Source: Candidatus Rokuibacteriota bacterium (GTDB lineage Bacteria; Methylomirabilota; Methylomirabilia; Rokubacteriales; CSP1-6). From it: 49,214 bases of DNA. The stretch covers positions 1-49,214 of the forward strand of contig QHSP01000053.1 in assembly GCA_003220495.1 (NCBI GenBank), in the 5' to 3' direction. A program made the translations under genes and the position numbers. Of this stretch, positions 24,428 through 32,969 are shown piece by piece; the first letter of the stretch is position 1; each line of letters opens with the position of its first letter. The notes under the pieces are model-generated. The model worked only from the letters and a program-made list of their open reading frames with translations, was not told the origin of the DNA and searched no databases.

Positions 24428-24991
24428 TCAGCGGGCCAGGCCGGGAGTTCCTGCCGGCACGGCATACACGTTCATCGTCAGCGAGACGGCCGTGTAATAA
24501 CCCATCAGCACGACCATGTCCGTGATGCTCTCGTGGCCGAGCGCCTTGACCGCGCGGTCGTACAGCCCTTGAGAGACCAGCCGACCGTTGGCGAGCGTCG
24601 TCGCGAGCTCGTAGACGACCTGCTCGCGCAGATCCGAGAACGAGGCCGGGAGGCCCGCGATCATCGCCTCCACGGCGGGGACGGGCAGGCCGACCTCCTT
24701 GCCGCGCTTCTCGTGCGCCGCGGTGGGGTAGGCCGAATTCCACTTGCTCGTCATCACGATCACGGCGATCTCTCGCTCCCGCTCGGTCAACGTCGATTTA
24801 CCCGGCGTGAAATGCTCGCCGAGCGGGGCGGCGGCGCGGAGCAGCTTCGGGTTTTCCACCCACACCTTGTAGGGGCCCGGGAGCCGGCCGCGTGGGCCCT
24901 CCACCAGGAAGCGGTAGCCTTCCTTCTGCGCGGCGGTCATCTGGTCGACGGGAATCTCGGCGTAGCGTCCGAACGTCGGTGTGGCGCTCAT
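24428..24991 (-). CDS. carboxymuconolactone decarboxylase family protein
   Basis: A 187-residue all-helical protein of the CMD/AhpD superfamily. The core LTEREREIAVIVMTSKWNSAYPTAAHEKRG (in pieces, about 77-106) is the classical CMD helix pair with a His near the active site. There is no CxxC, so it is not an AhpD-type peroxidase. AGGAGG is placed just before ATG 24991. It converges on the UGSC selenoprotein gene and lies just after the histidine kinase on the same strand, separated by 32 bases. Possible roles are gamma-carboxymuconolactone or related ring-cleavage chemistry; the substrate is not known. Confidence 0.85.
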   Translation of the reverse strand: MSATPTFGRYAEIPVDQMTAAQKEGYRFLVEGPRGRLPGPYKVWVENPKLLRAAAPLGEHFTPGKSTLTEREREIAVIVMTSKWNSAYPTAAHEKRGKEVGLPVPAVEAMIAGLPASFSDLREQVVYELATTLANGRLVSQGLYDRAVKALGHESITDMVVLMGYYTAVSLTMNVYAVPAGTPGLAR

Positions 24992-25023
24992 CGTCCTGCC
25001 TCCTGGCCGCAGCTCGCGTGTGA

Positions 25024-27249
25024 TCAGCGTCGCGCCAACCGTACGACGGCGCGAACGAGCTCGCTCGGTTCGACCGGTTTCGAGAGATAGACATCGAAGC
25101 CCACCGCCAGCGCCTGGTCGCGGTCTTCGGCGCGCGCGTACGCGGTGAGCGCCAGCGCGGGCAACGCCACGCCGGCCTCTGCAGCCCACGCCTTGACCGC
25201 CCGGACGGCGGCAAGCCCATCCTGATCCGGCATCGCGAGATCGCAGACGAGCACGTCGGGGCGGACGCGTGGAGCCATGCTGATTCCGTCACGGGCGTTG
25301 GCCGCCGTGAACGTCACCGCGCCTGACTGGGCGAGCACCGTCGCGACGAGGTCGCGCGTGTCGGCGTCGTCCTCGACGACGAGGACCCGCACGCCATCCA
25401 GCCGCTCCGCCGTCGGCGTACCCGGCACGGGCTGCTGAACGGCGGCGGCGTCTACCGCCGACGTAGCGCCGATCGGCAGGACGACGGTGAACGTCGCCCC
25501 CTGCCCGACCCCGGCGCTCTCGGCGTGGACCCGCCCGCCGTGGAGCTCGACGAGGTGGCGGACGATGGCGAGACCGAGGCCGAGCCCGGCGTGCTCGCGG
25601 GTGCTCGCGCTGTCGGATTGCTTGAATCGCTCGAAGATGTGCGGCAGGAGCTCGGCATCGATGCCGCGGCCGGTATCGCTCACGATGAGGTGTGCGTCGA
25701 TGTTGCGCACGAGCTGGAGGCTCACGGCACCGTTCGGCGGGGTGAACTTGATCGAGTTGCCCAGGATGTTCTCGACCACCTGGCGCAATCGGTCGGCATC
25801 TCCGTGCACCGGGCCCGCGTCGGGGTCGAGCTCGGACTTCAAGCTGATCGCCCTGATCTCCGCGGACGGCCGGATCGACTCCACCACGCCGGCGACCAGC
25901 GCCGGGAGGTCCACGGACTGCAGGCTGAGCTCGAGACGACCGAAGACGATGCGGCTGGCGTCGAGCAGGTCGCTGATCAGCCGGACTTGCTGGGTGACGC
26001 TCCGCTCGATCACCTCGAGCGCGTGGTCGGCGGCCGCGCCGTCCAACCGGCCGGACCGAAGCATCCGGACCCAGCCGAACGTCGCGTTCAGCGGAGTACG
26101 CAGCTCGTGCGACAGCACGGCCAGGAAGTCGTCCTTGGCCCGATTGGCGGCTTCGGCCTCGCGCCGCGCGGCGTCCGCCAGCTCGGCCCGGCGCGCCTCG
26201 GCCTTCGCGTCCTCGAGCGCCTGGCGCAGGTCCTCCACCTCGGACACGTGAGACTGGACGGGCGGCAGCGACGCCGCGGGCTCGCCCTTCAGCGAGTCGG
26301 CGAGGGCGACGATCGGGGCCGTGATGCGCTTGCCGAGCACGAAGGCGAGACCGCATGCGAGGGCGAGCAGGAGGACGCCGCCGCTCGAGAGCGCGAGGAT
26401 CGACCGTCGGATCCCCGCGTCGACCAGCTTGACGGGCGCGGCCACGCCGACGACCCATCCGGTTTCCCGGGAGCGGCGGTAGGCGGCATAGACCGACGGG
26501 CCTCTGAGCATGTCGCCCTTGATGAAGCCCTCGTCGGACCGAGCGGTCTCGGTCGTCCAGGCCTCTCCCTCTTTGCGCCCCACGAAGGCGGCGGCGTCCG
26601 GTACCCGTGCGACCACCCCGCCGTCGCCATCGGTGATCAGCGCGGTCCAGCCGCGCGACAGCGACGCTTCCTGCATCAGCTTGGTGAACTGCGTCGGCGG
26701 GAACGGGAAGTCGAGGACGTAGCGCACCTGACCGTCACGGATGACCGGGGCGGCCACGATCACCCCCGGCTGGCGACTGGCGGTACCGATGAACACGTTC
26801 GAGACGAAAGTTTTTCGGCCGGCGGCAACGCTCCTCATCATCTCGAGGCTCGCCATCGTGGGGATCGGAAGCGCGGCGCCCAGCGGCCGGCTGGTGTTGA
26901 GAATCTGTCGGCCCGACGGATCGGACAGGACCGCCCAGCCCCCGAAGCCCTTCGACACCGTCGCCGCTTCCTCGTAGAAATGGGCCAGATCGACCGGACC
27001 ATCCAGGTACCGCGACGCCGTCAGCGTCTCGACCCCGGTCTTGATGTCATTGACGTCGCGATCGAGCGCCAGCGCCAGCGCGCGGGCCGTATCGCGCATG
27101 CCGCGCTCAAGGGACGACCTCTCGAGCCGCGTGTGGTACACGATCAGCCCGACCGCGAACAGCACGACGGGCACGACCGTGGCCAAGGTCAATAGGATCA
27201 GGTGCGTGCGTAGCTTCACCGGGGATCGCTCGATGCCAGGATACCGCAC
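25024..27249 (-). CDS. hybrid sensor histidine kinase/response regulator
   Basis: A 741-residue membrane sensor. A transmembrane helix near residues 12-35 is followed by a periplasmic Cache-type sensor domain, a second helix (about 282-305) and a HAMP-like linker with coiled coil. The HisKA box KDDFLAVLSHELRTPLN carries the phosphorylated His. The HATPase has N-box VENILGNSIKFTP, G1 SDTGRGI and G2 GLGLGLAIVR. The C-terminal receiver has acidic VVEDDADTRD, phospho-Asp in VCDLAMPDQDG and Lys in YLSKPVEPSE. GTG 27249 is used; a GTG 11 codons later is possible. No DNA-binding output is attached, so the phosphate probably passes to another protein. Neighbours do not reveal the signal. Confidence 0.92.
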   Translation of the reverse strand: MRYPGIERSPVKLRTHLILLTLATVVPVVLFAVGLIVYHTRLERSSLERGMRDTARALALALDRDVNDIKTGVETLTASRYLDGPVDLAHFYEEAATVSKGFGGWAVLSDPSGRQILNTSRPLGAALPIPTMASLEMMRSVAAGRKTFVSNVFIGTASRQPGVIVAAPVIRDGQVRYVLDFPFPPTQFTKLMQEASLSRGWTALITDGDGGVVARVPDAAAFVGRKEGEAWTTETARSDEGFIKGDMLRGPSVYAAYRRSRETGWVVGVAAPVKLVDAGIRRSILALSSGGVLLLALACGLAFVLGKRITAPIVALADSLKGEPAASLPPVQSHVSEVEDLRQALEDAKAEARRAELADAARREAEAANRAKDDFLAVLSHELRTPLNATFGWVRMLRSGRLDGAAADHALEVIERSVTQQVRLISDLLDASRIVFGRLELSLQSVDLPALVAGVVESIRPSAEIRAISLKSELDPDAGPVHGDADRLRQVVENILGNSIKFTPPNGAVSLQLVRNIDAHLIVSDTGRGIDAELLPHIFERFKQSDSASTREHAGLGLGLAIVRHLVELHGGRVHAESAGVGQGATFTVVLPIGATSAVDAAAVQQPVPGTPTAERLDGVRVLVVEDDADTRDLVATVLAQSGAVTFTAANARDGISMAPRVRPDVLVCDLAMPDQDGLAAVRAVKAWAAEAGVALPALALTAYARAEDRDQALAVGFDVYLSKPVEPSELVRAVVRLARR

Positions 27250-27276
27250 CCGTTGCCAGGACCGGACAAACCCGAC

Positions 27277-28458
27277 CTAGAGCGCCGCGTAGACGAGATC
27301 GATGAAATGGCGGACGTGCTTGTGCTGCCATCCGCCACGCCCCTGATTCATCGCGTAGCCGAAGGCCACGCGCGCGTCGGGATCGGCGAATCCGAGTGAG
27401 CCCCCGGCGCCGAAGTGTCCGAACGCGCGCGGGTTGGGGCCGAGCCGGCGCTCGGCCATCGTGAGCTGGAACCCGAGCCCGAAGCGCGTCGGCCGCTGCA
27501 GCATGATGTCGTCGCCGTACACCTGCTGCTCGCTCGCGCGGGCGATGATCTCCGGCGAGAGCACGCGGAGGCCGTCGAGCTCGCCGTCGCCGGCCAGCGC
27601 CGAATAGATCCGGGCGACGGCGCGCGCGTTGCCGTGGCCGTTCGTCGACGGCACCTCCGCGGCGCGCCACGCTCGGGTGTTGACGACGCCGGTCCCGGAA
27701 AACTCGTACGGATTGCGATAGGCGCTCAGCCGCATGAGAGCCTCGCCGCTCAGATCCTTCAGATCGAGCCTCATCTGGCGCCGAAACTCCTCGGCCTCGG
27801 GGCTCGGCCGGGGCGGCAGCATGTCGGCGCACCGCGGGTCGAGCTCGGGACCGAAGCCAACGACGAAGTCGATGCCCGCAGGGCCGGTGATGCTCTCGCG
27901 GAGGTAGGTCCCGAAGGTCTTGCCAGTGATGCGCCGCACGACCTCGCCGATCAGGAATCCCTGGGTGTTGACGTGATATCCATGCCCGGCGCCCGGCTCC
28001 CACCAGGGCTCCTGGGCGGCGAGCGCTTCGGTGATCGTCTCCCACCGGCTCCACGCTCCCGGCGGGAGCGGTCGTGCGATCGCCGGAAGCGCCGCCTGAT
28101 GCGTCAGCAGATAACGCACCGGCAACCGCCCCTTGTTCGCCTGGGCGAATTCAGGCCAGTACCGGGCCACCGGCGCGTCGAGGTCGAGCAACCCGGCGTC
28201 GACGAGGCGGAGCGCGCAGACGGCGCTGATCGCCTTGCCGATCGAGTAGAGATTGACGATCGTATCGCGCTCCCAACGGCGAGTCCGCGCCGCGTCGGCG
28301 TATCCGCCCCAGAGGTCGACGACACCGTGGCCGTCGACGTAGACGGCCAGCGCCGCGCCGACCTCGAAGCCCGAGACGAGAGCCTCGGCGAGAGCGTCGC
28401 GCACGCGCTCGAACGCGGGCTCGCAGTGTCCGTCCACGATCGCTCGGCTCTCGTTCAT
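27277..28458 (-). CDS. serine beta-lactamase-like hydrolase (class C/EstB type)
   Basis: A 393-residue protein of the beta-lactamase/penicillin-binding-like serine hydrolase family, many of which are esterases. The nucleophile is in LYSIGKAISA (SxxK), the Tyr in GYHVNTQGFL (YxN), and the third motif is HFGAGGSLGF (HxG). No signal peptide is visible, so it is probably a cytoplasmic esterase or lactonase and not a resistance enzyme. ATG 28458 is chosen over a TTG three codons upstream. It lies between the histidine kinase and a small coiled-coil gene on the same strand. Confidence 0.88.
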   Translation of the reverse strand: MNESRAIVDGHCEPAFERVRDALAEALVSGFEVGAALAVYVDGHGVVDLWGGYADAARTRRWERDTIVNLYSIGKAISAVCALRLVDAGLLDLDAPVARYWPEFAQANKGRLPVRYLLTHQAALPAIARPLPPGAWSRWETITEALAAQEPWWEPGAGHGYHVNTQGFLIGEVVRRITGKTFGTYLRESITGPAGIDFVVGFGPELDPRCADMLPPRPSPEAEEFRRQMRLDLKDLSGEALMRLSAYRNPYEFSGTGVVNTRAWRAAEVPSTNGHGNARAVARIYSALAGDGELDGLRVLSPEIIARASEQQVYGDDIMLQRPTRFGLGFQLTMAERRLGPNPRAFGHFGAGGSLGFADPDARVAFGYAMNQGRGGWQHKHVRHFIDLVYAAL

Positions 28459-28518
28459 CTCCGCCAACCAGGGCGCGACCGTCCTCGGGCCGCCCGATGG
28501 AGTTATCCGCGGCGCGGC

Positions 28519-28767
28519 TCAGCGAGGCTCCTTGGCCTTCAGCTCGGCGTCGTGCGCCTTGATGAAGGCGCGGATGTCGTCGGCCAGGTCGAGCAGCTTG
28601 GTCCACTGCTCCTTGTAGAGGGTGACGGGAAACCGGCCGAGCCCGTACACGGAGACGCCGCCCTTCTCGCTGACCTTCAACGATACGCCGCGCGTGGACT
28701 GCGCCTTCAGCGCGGCGTTCTCTGCCTTGAGTCGCTCGAGCTCTGACTGCAGCGGGTCGTCAGCCAT
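28519..28767 (-). CDS. conserved small coiled-coil protein
   Basis: An 82-residue soluble protein. Residues 5-20 form a short coiled coil (LQSELERLKAENAALKAQ). Then comes a beta-strand region with SVYGLGRFPVTLYKEQWTKL and a helical C-terminus. The GLGRFPVTLYKEQW segment recurs in small hypothetical proteins of several phyla, so the gene is real though its function is unknown to me. AGAAAGGAGAG precedes the ATG. It reads toward the beta-lactamase-like gene, 60 bases away. Confidence 0.75.
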   Translation of the reverse strand: MADDPLQSELERLKAENAALKAQSTRGVSLKVSEKGGVSVYGLGRFPVTLYKEQWTKLLDLADDIRAFIKAHDAELKAKEPR

Positions 28768-28784
28768 CGTCGCTCTCCTTTCTG

Positions 28785-29443
28785 TCAGGTTCTCACAGCT
28801 ACCGCCCGGGGGTGCAAGACGTCGATCGCCCAGCCGACATTCAAGCGCTCGCCCGTCCAGCCCGGCATGGCGGTTCGCGCGTGAATAACGAGCCCTTTCG
28901 TTTCGTTGCGCGCGCGCATGAGTTTGACTGGATCGGTAGTCATCTGGGGAGCCGTCGGGACGTCGGGCAGAGGTTCGCCATCCGGGCGACGGAACCGGAG
29001 TTCGCCGTCGGGCTCGCGATCGACCTGATAGCCTTCCTCATGAACCGCGCGATGATGCCATGGTGTAGCGCCGTCTCGGCTAGCAGCGCGAGCGCGTCGG
29101 CCTGCTGCTGCGCCATCGGGGGCGTTTGCGCGGACACGTCCAATGGGGCATCGAAGGTTTGCTGGCGCCCGTGTTGATACAGAGCTTCGCGGGCCGCACG
29201 GAGCGCCTGTATGAGCACGGCACCGACTTCGGGTGCCAACCTCCCACGGAGCACGACCATCCCGTCTTCATCTTGATACACACGCAGCGCGCGGTTGGTG
29301 TGGCGCCGCGCGTTCTCGCGCGCCTCGGCGTTTCGATCCACTCCGCGCCAGCCGCGCACAATGCGCTCGACATGGTCGGCGGTGCCGGCGCGCCCCACTG
29401 CCAATAACCGCTCCTCGGTTTCTGCTGTCGCCCGAGCGAACGT
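28785..29443 (-). pseudogene. broken DUF222/HNH endonuclease (13E12-type)
   Basis: Reading leftward, residues from TFARATAETEERLLAVGRAG through HVERIVRGWRGVDR, ALRVYQDEDGMVVLRGR and QQQADALALLAETALHH match the DUF222 domain of 13E12-repeat HNH endonucleases. At about 29050-29065 the frame changes and the translation jumps to HHRAVHEEGYQVDREPDGEL and on to WAIDVLHPRAVA, the extreme C-terminus of the same family, ending at TGA 28785-28787. The roughly 130 residues that normally lie between, including the HNH motif (CxxPGC and HHxxxW), are missing. The N-terminus before about 29443 is also missing. It is therefore an inactive remnant with an internal deletion. Confidence 0.8.
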
Positions 29444-29694
29444 GTTTCCATGGCGAGTCTCGAAGCCACCTGGCAGGCACCCGAGCGGCGATCGTCGCCG
29501 GATAGATTTTTTTGCGACAACCCCCTCGCAACGGCGTCGTCGCCCACGTGAAAGCCGCTAGAGCGATATTCTTCACGTGCCGCCGAGATGTGGCAACGAT
29601 GCACACAGGAGCCTGTCAAGCGAAATCGCAAAAGATGCGTCGTCGGCAATGAATCACTACCGACGAACGTATCCGAACTCAGACGCTGGACGTT
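29444..29694. other. non-coding remnant upstream of broken DUF222 gene
   Basis: This stretch is less GC-rich than its surroundings and contains a run of seven Ts near 29507. I see no gene in it on either strand. It probably contains sequence that replaced the lost 5' end of the DUF222 gene. Confidence 0.4.
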
Positions 29695-30501
29695 CTAGGC
29701 TCCCACACCCCACGCGATGGCGTTGCGCAGCAAGGTCGCGAACGCGTCGCTCTCCCACGAGCCCCGGAACGTCAGCGGCGTCGTGTCGGTCGGGTCGACG
29801 GCCCGCGACGCTCTGATCGCGGGATTGTGGCAGTGGCCGAGCGCGAAATACGTGACGCCGCCGGCGCCCATCGCGCGGGTGTAGCCGAGCACGCGCGTCT
29901 TGCCGTCGGGCTGCAGCGACGTGTCCGAGGGATACAGGGCGCCGATGGCGGGCGACGTGGCGGCCGGGCCATAGTCCGCGGTCAAGAGGATCTGCGTCGA
30001 CGTCGGGTCCTGGAGCTCGACGAAGTACGGCTCGTCCTCGACGACGAACGAGGCGCCGAGCCCACGCGTGAGGGGCGTGCCGCCCGTGACGTCGACGCGG
30101 ATCTTGCAGATCGGCGGATGGGTCAGGAAGTAGCTACCGAGCACCGCGTGGTGCTCGGTCTTCACGGTGCGGCGCTGGCGCGAACCTTCCACGCGCTCGG
30201 CGCGGCCGCCGCTGGTGCCGTGCAGGCCGAGCCAGCGACCGCCGGCTTCGAGCCATTGCTGCAGCGCGCGGCACTGCGCGGCGTCGGGGTACGGGCCGGC
30301 CACGTACGTGATCAAGAGCCGGCTCACCGGCAGCCACTTCTCGATGTCCGCGAAGTCGTTCGCGACCGACGTCGGGATCTCGCGCTCGGCCAGCAGGCTG
30401 AGGAGCCGCAGGCGGGCGTAGTCGTGGTCGTGGCCGGCTGGCGATCCGGGCGGAAAGCCACCGGTGATGAGGTGTGCGTGGCCTGGCTTCGTGTCTGTCA
30501 T
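29695..30501 (-). CDS. ThuA-like domain protein
   Basis: A 268-residue protein of the ThuA/trehalose-utilisation group, a flavodoxin- or class-I-glutamine-amidotransferase-like fold. Typical pieces are HLITGGFPPG at the start, LLITYVAGPYPD, WLEAGGRWLGLHGTSGG in the centre (where glutamine amidotransferases carry the nucleophile, with no Cys here), VEDEPYFVEL and GGVTYFALGHCHNPA near the end. Relatives are implicated in sugar or uronate metabolism. It diverges from the isochorismatase-like gene with 37 bases between starts. Role here unknown. Confidence 0.85.
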   Translation of the reverse strand: MTDTKPGHAHLITGGFPPGSPAGHDHDYARLRLLSLLAEREIPTSVANDFADIEKWLPVSRLLITYVAGPYPDAAQCRALQQWLEAGGRWLGLHGTSGGRAERVEGSRQRRTVKTEHHAVLGSYFLTHPPICKIRVDVTGGTPLTRGLGASFVVEDEPYFVELQDPTSTQILLTADYGPAATSPAIGALYPSDTSLQPDGKTRVLGYTRAMGAGGVTYFALGHCHNPAIRASRAVDPTDTTPLTFRGSWESDAFATLLRNAIAWGVGA

Positions 30502-30538
30502 CGGATCACCTCGCGTCGCGCCGGATTAGAATCCGGGC

Positions 30539-31153
30539 ATGAATACGACAACCCGCACCGACCGCATCGACACCGCCCGCGCGGCACTGATCGTGTACGA
30601 CGCCTGCCGCCGCGCCTTGACGCCCGCCGATCCCACACGCCGCGCGGCCATGCGGCCGGTGCTCGACGCCTGGGTCGCCCTGATCGCCGCGTGCCGGGCG
30701 CGCGCCATGCCCATCATCTATACCACCCCGATCAGCCGGGCCGACGGCGCCGACGTCGTGCTGCTGCCGACCGACCTGAGCGCCGAGACGGGCGTACCGT
30801 CGCTCACCAACTGCGTCGAGGGTACGCCAGACGCCGGCTTCCCGGACGAGATCGCGCCCCGGCCCCAGGACTACGTCTACCTCAAGCGCCGGCCGAGCGC
30901 CTTTTACGGCACCGGCGCGGCCGAGCTTTTACGGCTGCTCCGCCGGACGGCGCTCGTCATCGGCGGCGGCGCGACCAACCGCGGCGTCGAGACCAGTGTG
31001 CGCGAGGCCTTCAGCATGGACCTCGACACCGTCGTCGTGCGCGAGTGCTGCTGGGGCGGCGACGCCGCGGCGCACGCCTACAGCCTCGACAAGTCGATGA
31101 AGATGTACGCCCGTGTCCGCACGTTACAACAAACCCTCGCCATGCTGACTTGA
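30539..31153 (+). CDS. isochorismatase-like hydrolase lacking the catalytic Cys
   Basis: A 204-residue isochorismatase-fold protein. Asp21 (VYDACRR) and the Lys in YLKRRPSAFYGT match the catalytic Asp and Lys. The usual nucleophile region VTGxxTNxCVExT is VIGGGATNRGVETS, with Gly in place of Cys. This excludes nicotinamidase or carbamoylsarcosine-type cysteine hydrolysis but parallels true isochorismatases such as EntB, which use a vinyl-ether mechanism without Cys. A TAGAAT at 30527-30532 lies only 6 bases before ATG, so the message may be leaderless. Divergent from the ThuA-like gene. Confidence 0.82.
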   Translation: MNTTTRTDRIDTARAALIVYDACRRALTPADPTRRAAMRPVLDAWVALIAACRARAMPIIYTTPISRADGADVVLLPTDLSAETGVPSLTNCVEGTPDAGFPDEIAPRPQDYVYLKRRPSAFYGTGAAELLRLLRRTALVIGGGATNRGVETSVREAFSMDLDTVVVRECCWGGDAAAHAYSLDKSMKMYARVRTLQQTLAMLT

Positions 31154-31195
31154 AGCACTAGCCCGCAGGCGGCCGAGAAGGGTCCAGATGGGCCC

Positions 31196-31918
31196 TTATC
31201 GGCCGCCTGCTCGGTGTTGAGCGAGCCATTCGGCGGCCGGCGGTACGTTCGGATCGCGCGGGCGCAGGTTGTAGTACGCCACCAGCGGAAAGTACGCGTC
31301 GGCGAGCCGGCGGAGCTCGGCGACGGGTGACGCGTGCAGATCGACGCGCAGATCGACCATCGGGTACGTGTCGCGGTCGACGACGTAGAGCCCGCTGGAG
31401 GACTCGCCGTCGGGCTGACCGCCGGCCGCCTTCCCGGCCTCGAGCGATCTCAGGAGACGCTCCCACAGCGCGAGGTCGGCCCCGCGCTTGAACGCGTCGA
31501 ACATCGAGTCGGCGACCTCCGCGCCGACGACCGCGTTGGCGGCCACGACCACGTTCCGATCGACACGATGACCCGCCCACGGCTTGTTCCCCGAGCCGGT
31601 GCGCGCCGCCGAGAGGCCGGTCACGTCCAGACAACCGAGCTGACGGCGCTCGACGAACTGGTCGCTCGCGGCGATCTCGTCGAGGACGCGCAGCGCCGAA
31701 TAGCCCGCGCGCAGGAGATTCAAACCGAGATGACCGAGACGCGGATTGGTGCTGGCCTGCGTGACGATCGCGCCGACACCGGGGGCCACGTGGATGCACC
31801 GTGACCCGACCGCCATCTCGCTGGTCGAGATCGCGACGCCGAACATACCGGTGCGCTCGCACCGGCCGATCAGCGAGAACGTCGTGTACTCGATCCCGGC
31901 GGACGCTTCGCTGGCCAC
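31196..31918 (-). CDS. DUF1028 family protein (Ntn-hydrolase-like)
   Basis: A 240-residue DUF1028 protein. It opens with TTFSLIGRCERTGMFGVAIST and VAPGVGAIVTQASTNPRLG, the conserved N-terminal block of the family, which is thought to have an Ntn-hydrolase fold. A long helical/loop region and ADAYFPLVAYYNLRPRDPN follow. GTG start; the stop of the upstream alpha/beta hydrolase lies 7 bases before it, so the two are co-transcribed. Activity unknown. Confidence 0.85.
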   Translation of the reverse strand: MASEASAGIEYTTFSLIGRCERTGMFGVAISTSEMAVGSRCIHVAPGVGAIVTQASTNPRLGHLGLNLLRAGYSALRVLDEIAASDQFVERRQLGCLDVTGLSAARTGSGNKPWAGHRVDRNVVVAANAVVGAEVADSMFDAFKRGADLALWERLLRSLEAGKAAGGQPDGESSSGLYVVDRDTYPMVDLRVDLHASPVAELRRLADAYFPLVAYYNLRPRDPNVPPAAEWLAQHRAGGR

Positions 31919-31925
31919 GGAAGGC

Positions 31926-32954
31926 TCAGCCCAGACGCCGGCGCAGGAACTCCGCGATCTCGAGCGTGCACGCCATGCCTTGCGGGATCGCCTTCGTCAG
32001 CGACACGAACGCGTGGATCTGGCCGGGGTACTCGCGGTAGACCACCTCCACGCCGGCCTCGCGCAGCCGGTCGCCGTAGGCCCGGCCCTCGTCGCGAAGC
32101 GGATCGAACCCGGCAGTGACGATCATGGCCGGCGGCTGGCCCTTGAGGCTCGACGCGCGCAACGGGGAGAATCTCGAGTCCGTCCGGTCCGCGTCGGTCC
32201 TCAGGTACTGCTGCATGTACCAGAGGATGCGCTCGCGCGGGATCACGTGTCCGTCCACCAGCTCGCGATGCGACTCCGTCTCGAGCGAGGCGTCGACGGC
32301 CGGATAGATGAGGACCTGGCACGTCGGCGCCGGCGTGCCCGAGGACGCGGCGAGCTGCGAAACGACGGCCGAGAGGTTCCCGCCGGCCGAATCCCCGGCC
32401 ACGGCGACCCGCGCGGTATCGGCGCCGACGTCACGGCCCTTCTCGCGGAGCCATCGATACGCGGCCACGGAGTCCTCGACCGCCGCCGGGAACTTGTTCT
32501 CGGGCGCCAGCCGATAATCGATCGCGACGACGAGCACACCCGCGTGCTTGGCCAACCGCGCACAGAGCCCGTTGTGGGTCTCGAGATCTCCTTGCACCCA
32601 GCCACCGCCGTGGAAGTACACGACGGCCGGCTGCGGAGTCTTCGCGGCGCTCGAGGAATAGACCCGCGCGGGGATCTCGCCGGCCGGCCCGGGGATGCGG
32701 AGGTTCTCGACTCGAGGCAACGCCGGCGCCGGCTCGTCCATCAAGGTGACCATGACGCGGAGCTGCTGCCGCAGCTCGGGCAGCGGCGGGTAGTATCCCG
32801 GCACCCGGATTGATTTGACGAACTCGCCCACGATCTGCGCTTTCGGGTCCATCGTGCGGCTGCCCATGCGAATGCGATGGCCCTCCAGGAAGCGCAGCGC
32901 GTCTTCCTCGCTCATCGCCGTGTGGGACATGTCCAGCGCCGGGTGCGTGCTCAT
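31926..32954 (-). CDS. alpha/beta hydrolase (hormone-sensitive-lipase family)
   Basis: A 342-residue esterase of the HSL (family IV) type. The oxyanion motif HGGGW is at about 115-119, the nucleophile in AGDSAGGNLS (about 187-196), the acid in TAGFDPLRDEG and the His in GQIHAFVSL. An N-terminal cap of about 70 residues is present, and there is no signal peptide, so it is a cytoplasmic carboxylester hydrolase. It lies 15 bases after the proline-racemase-family gene on the same strand, with a good AGGAGGA before ATG, and just ahead of DUF1028: a three-gene operon. Confidence 0.9.
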   Translation of the reverse strand: MSTHPALDMSHTAMSEEDALRFLEGHRIRMGSRTMDPKAQIVGEFVKSIRVPGYYPPLPELRQQLRVMVTLMDEPAPALPRVENLRIPGPAGEIPARVYSSSAAKTPQPAVVYFHGGGWVQGDLETHNGLCARLAKHAGVLVVAIDYRLAPENKFPAAVEDSVAAYRWLREKGRDVGADTARVAVAGDSAGGNLSAVVSQLAASSGTPAPTCQVLIYPAVDASLETESHRELVDGHVIPRERILWYMQQYLRTDADRTDSRFSPLRASSLKGQPPAMIVTAGFDPLRDEGRAYGDRLREAGVEVVYREYPGQIHAFVSLTKAIPQGMACTLEIAEFLRRRLG

Positions 32955-32969
32955 GGAAATCCTCCTCGG

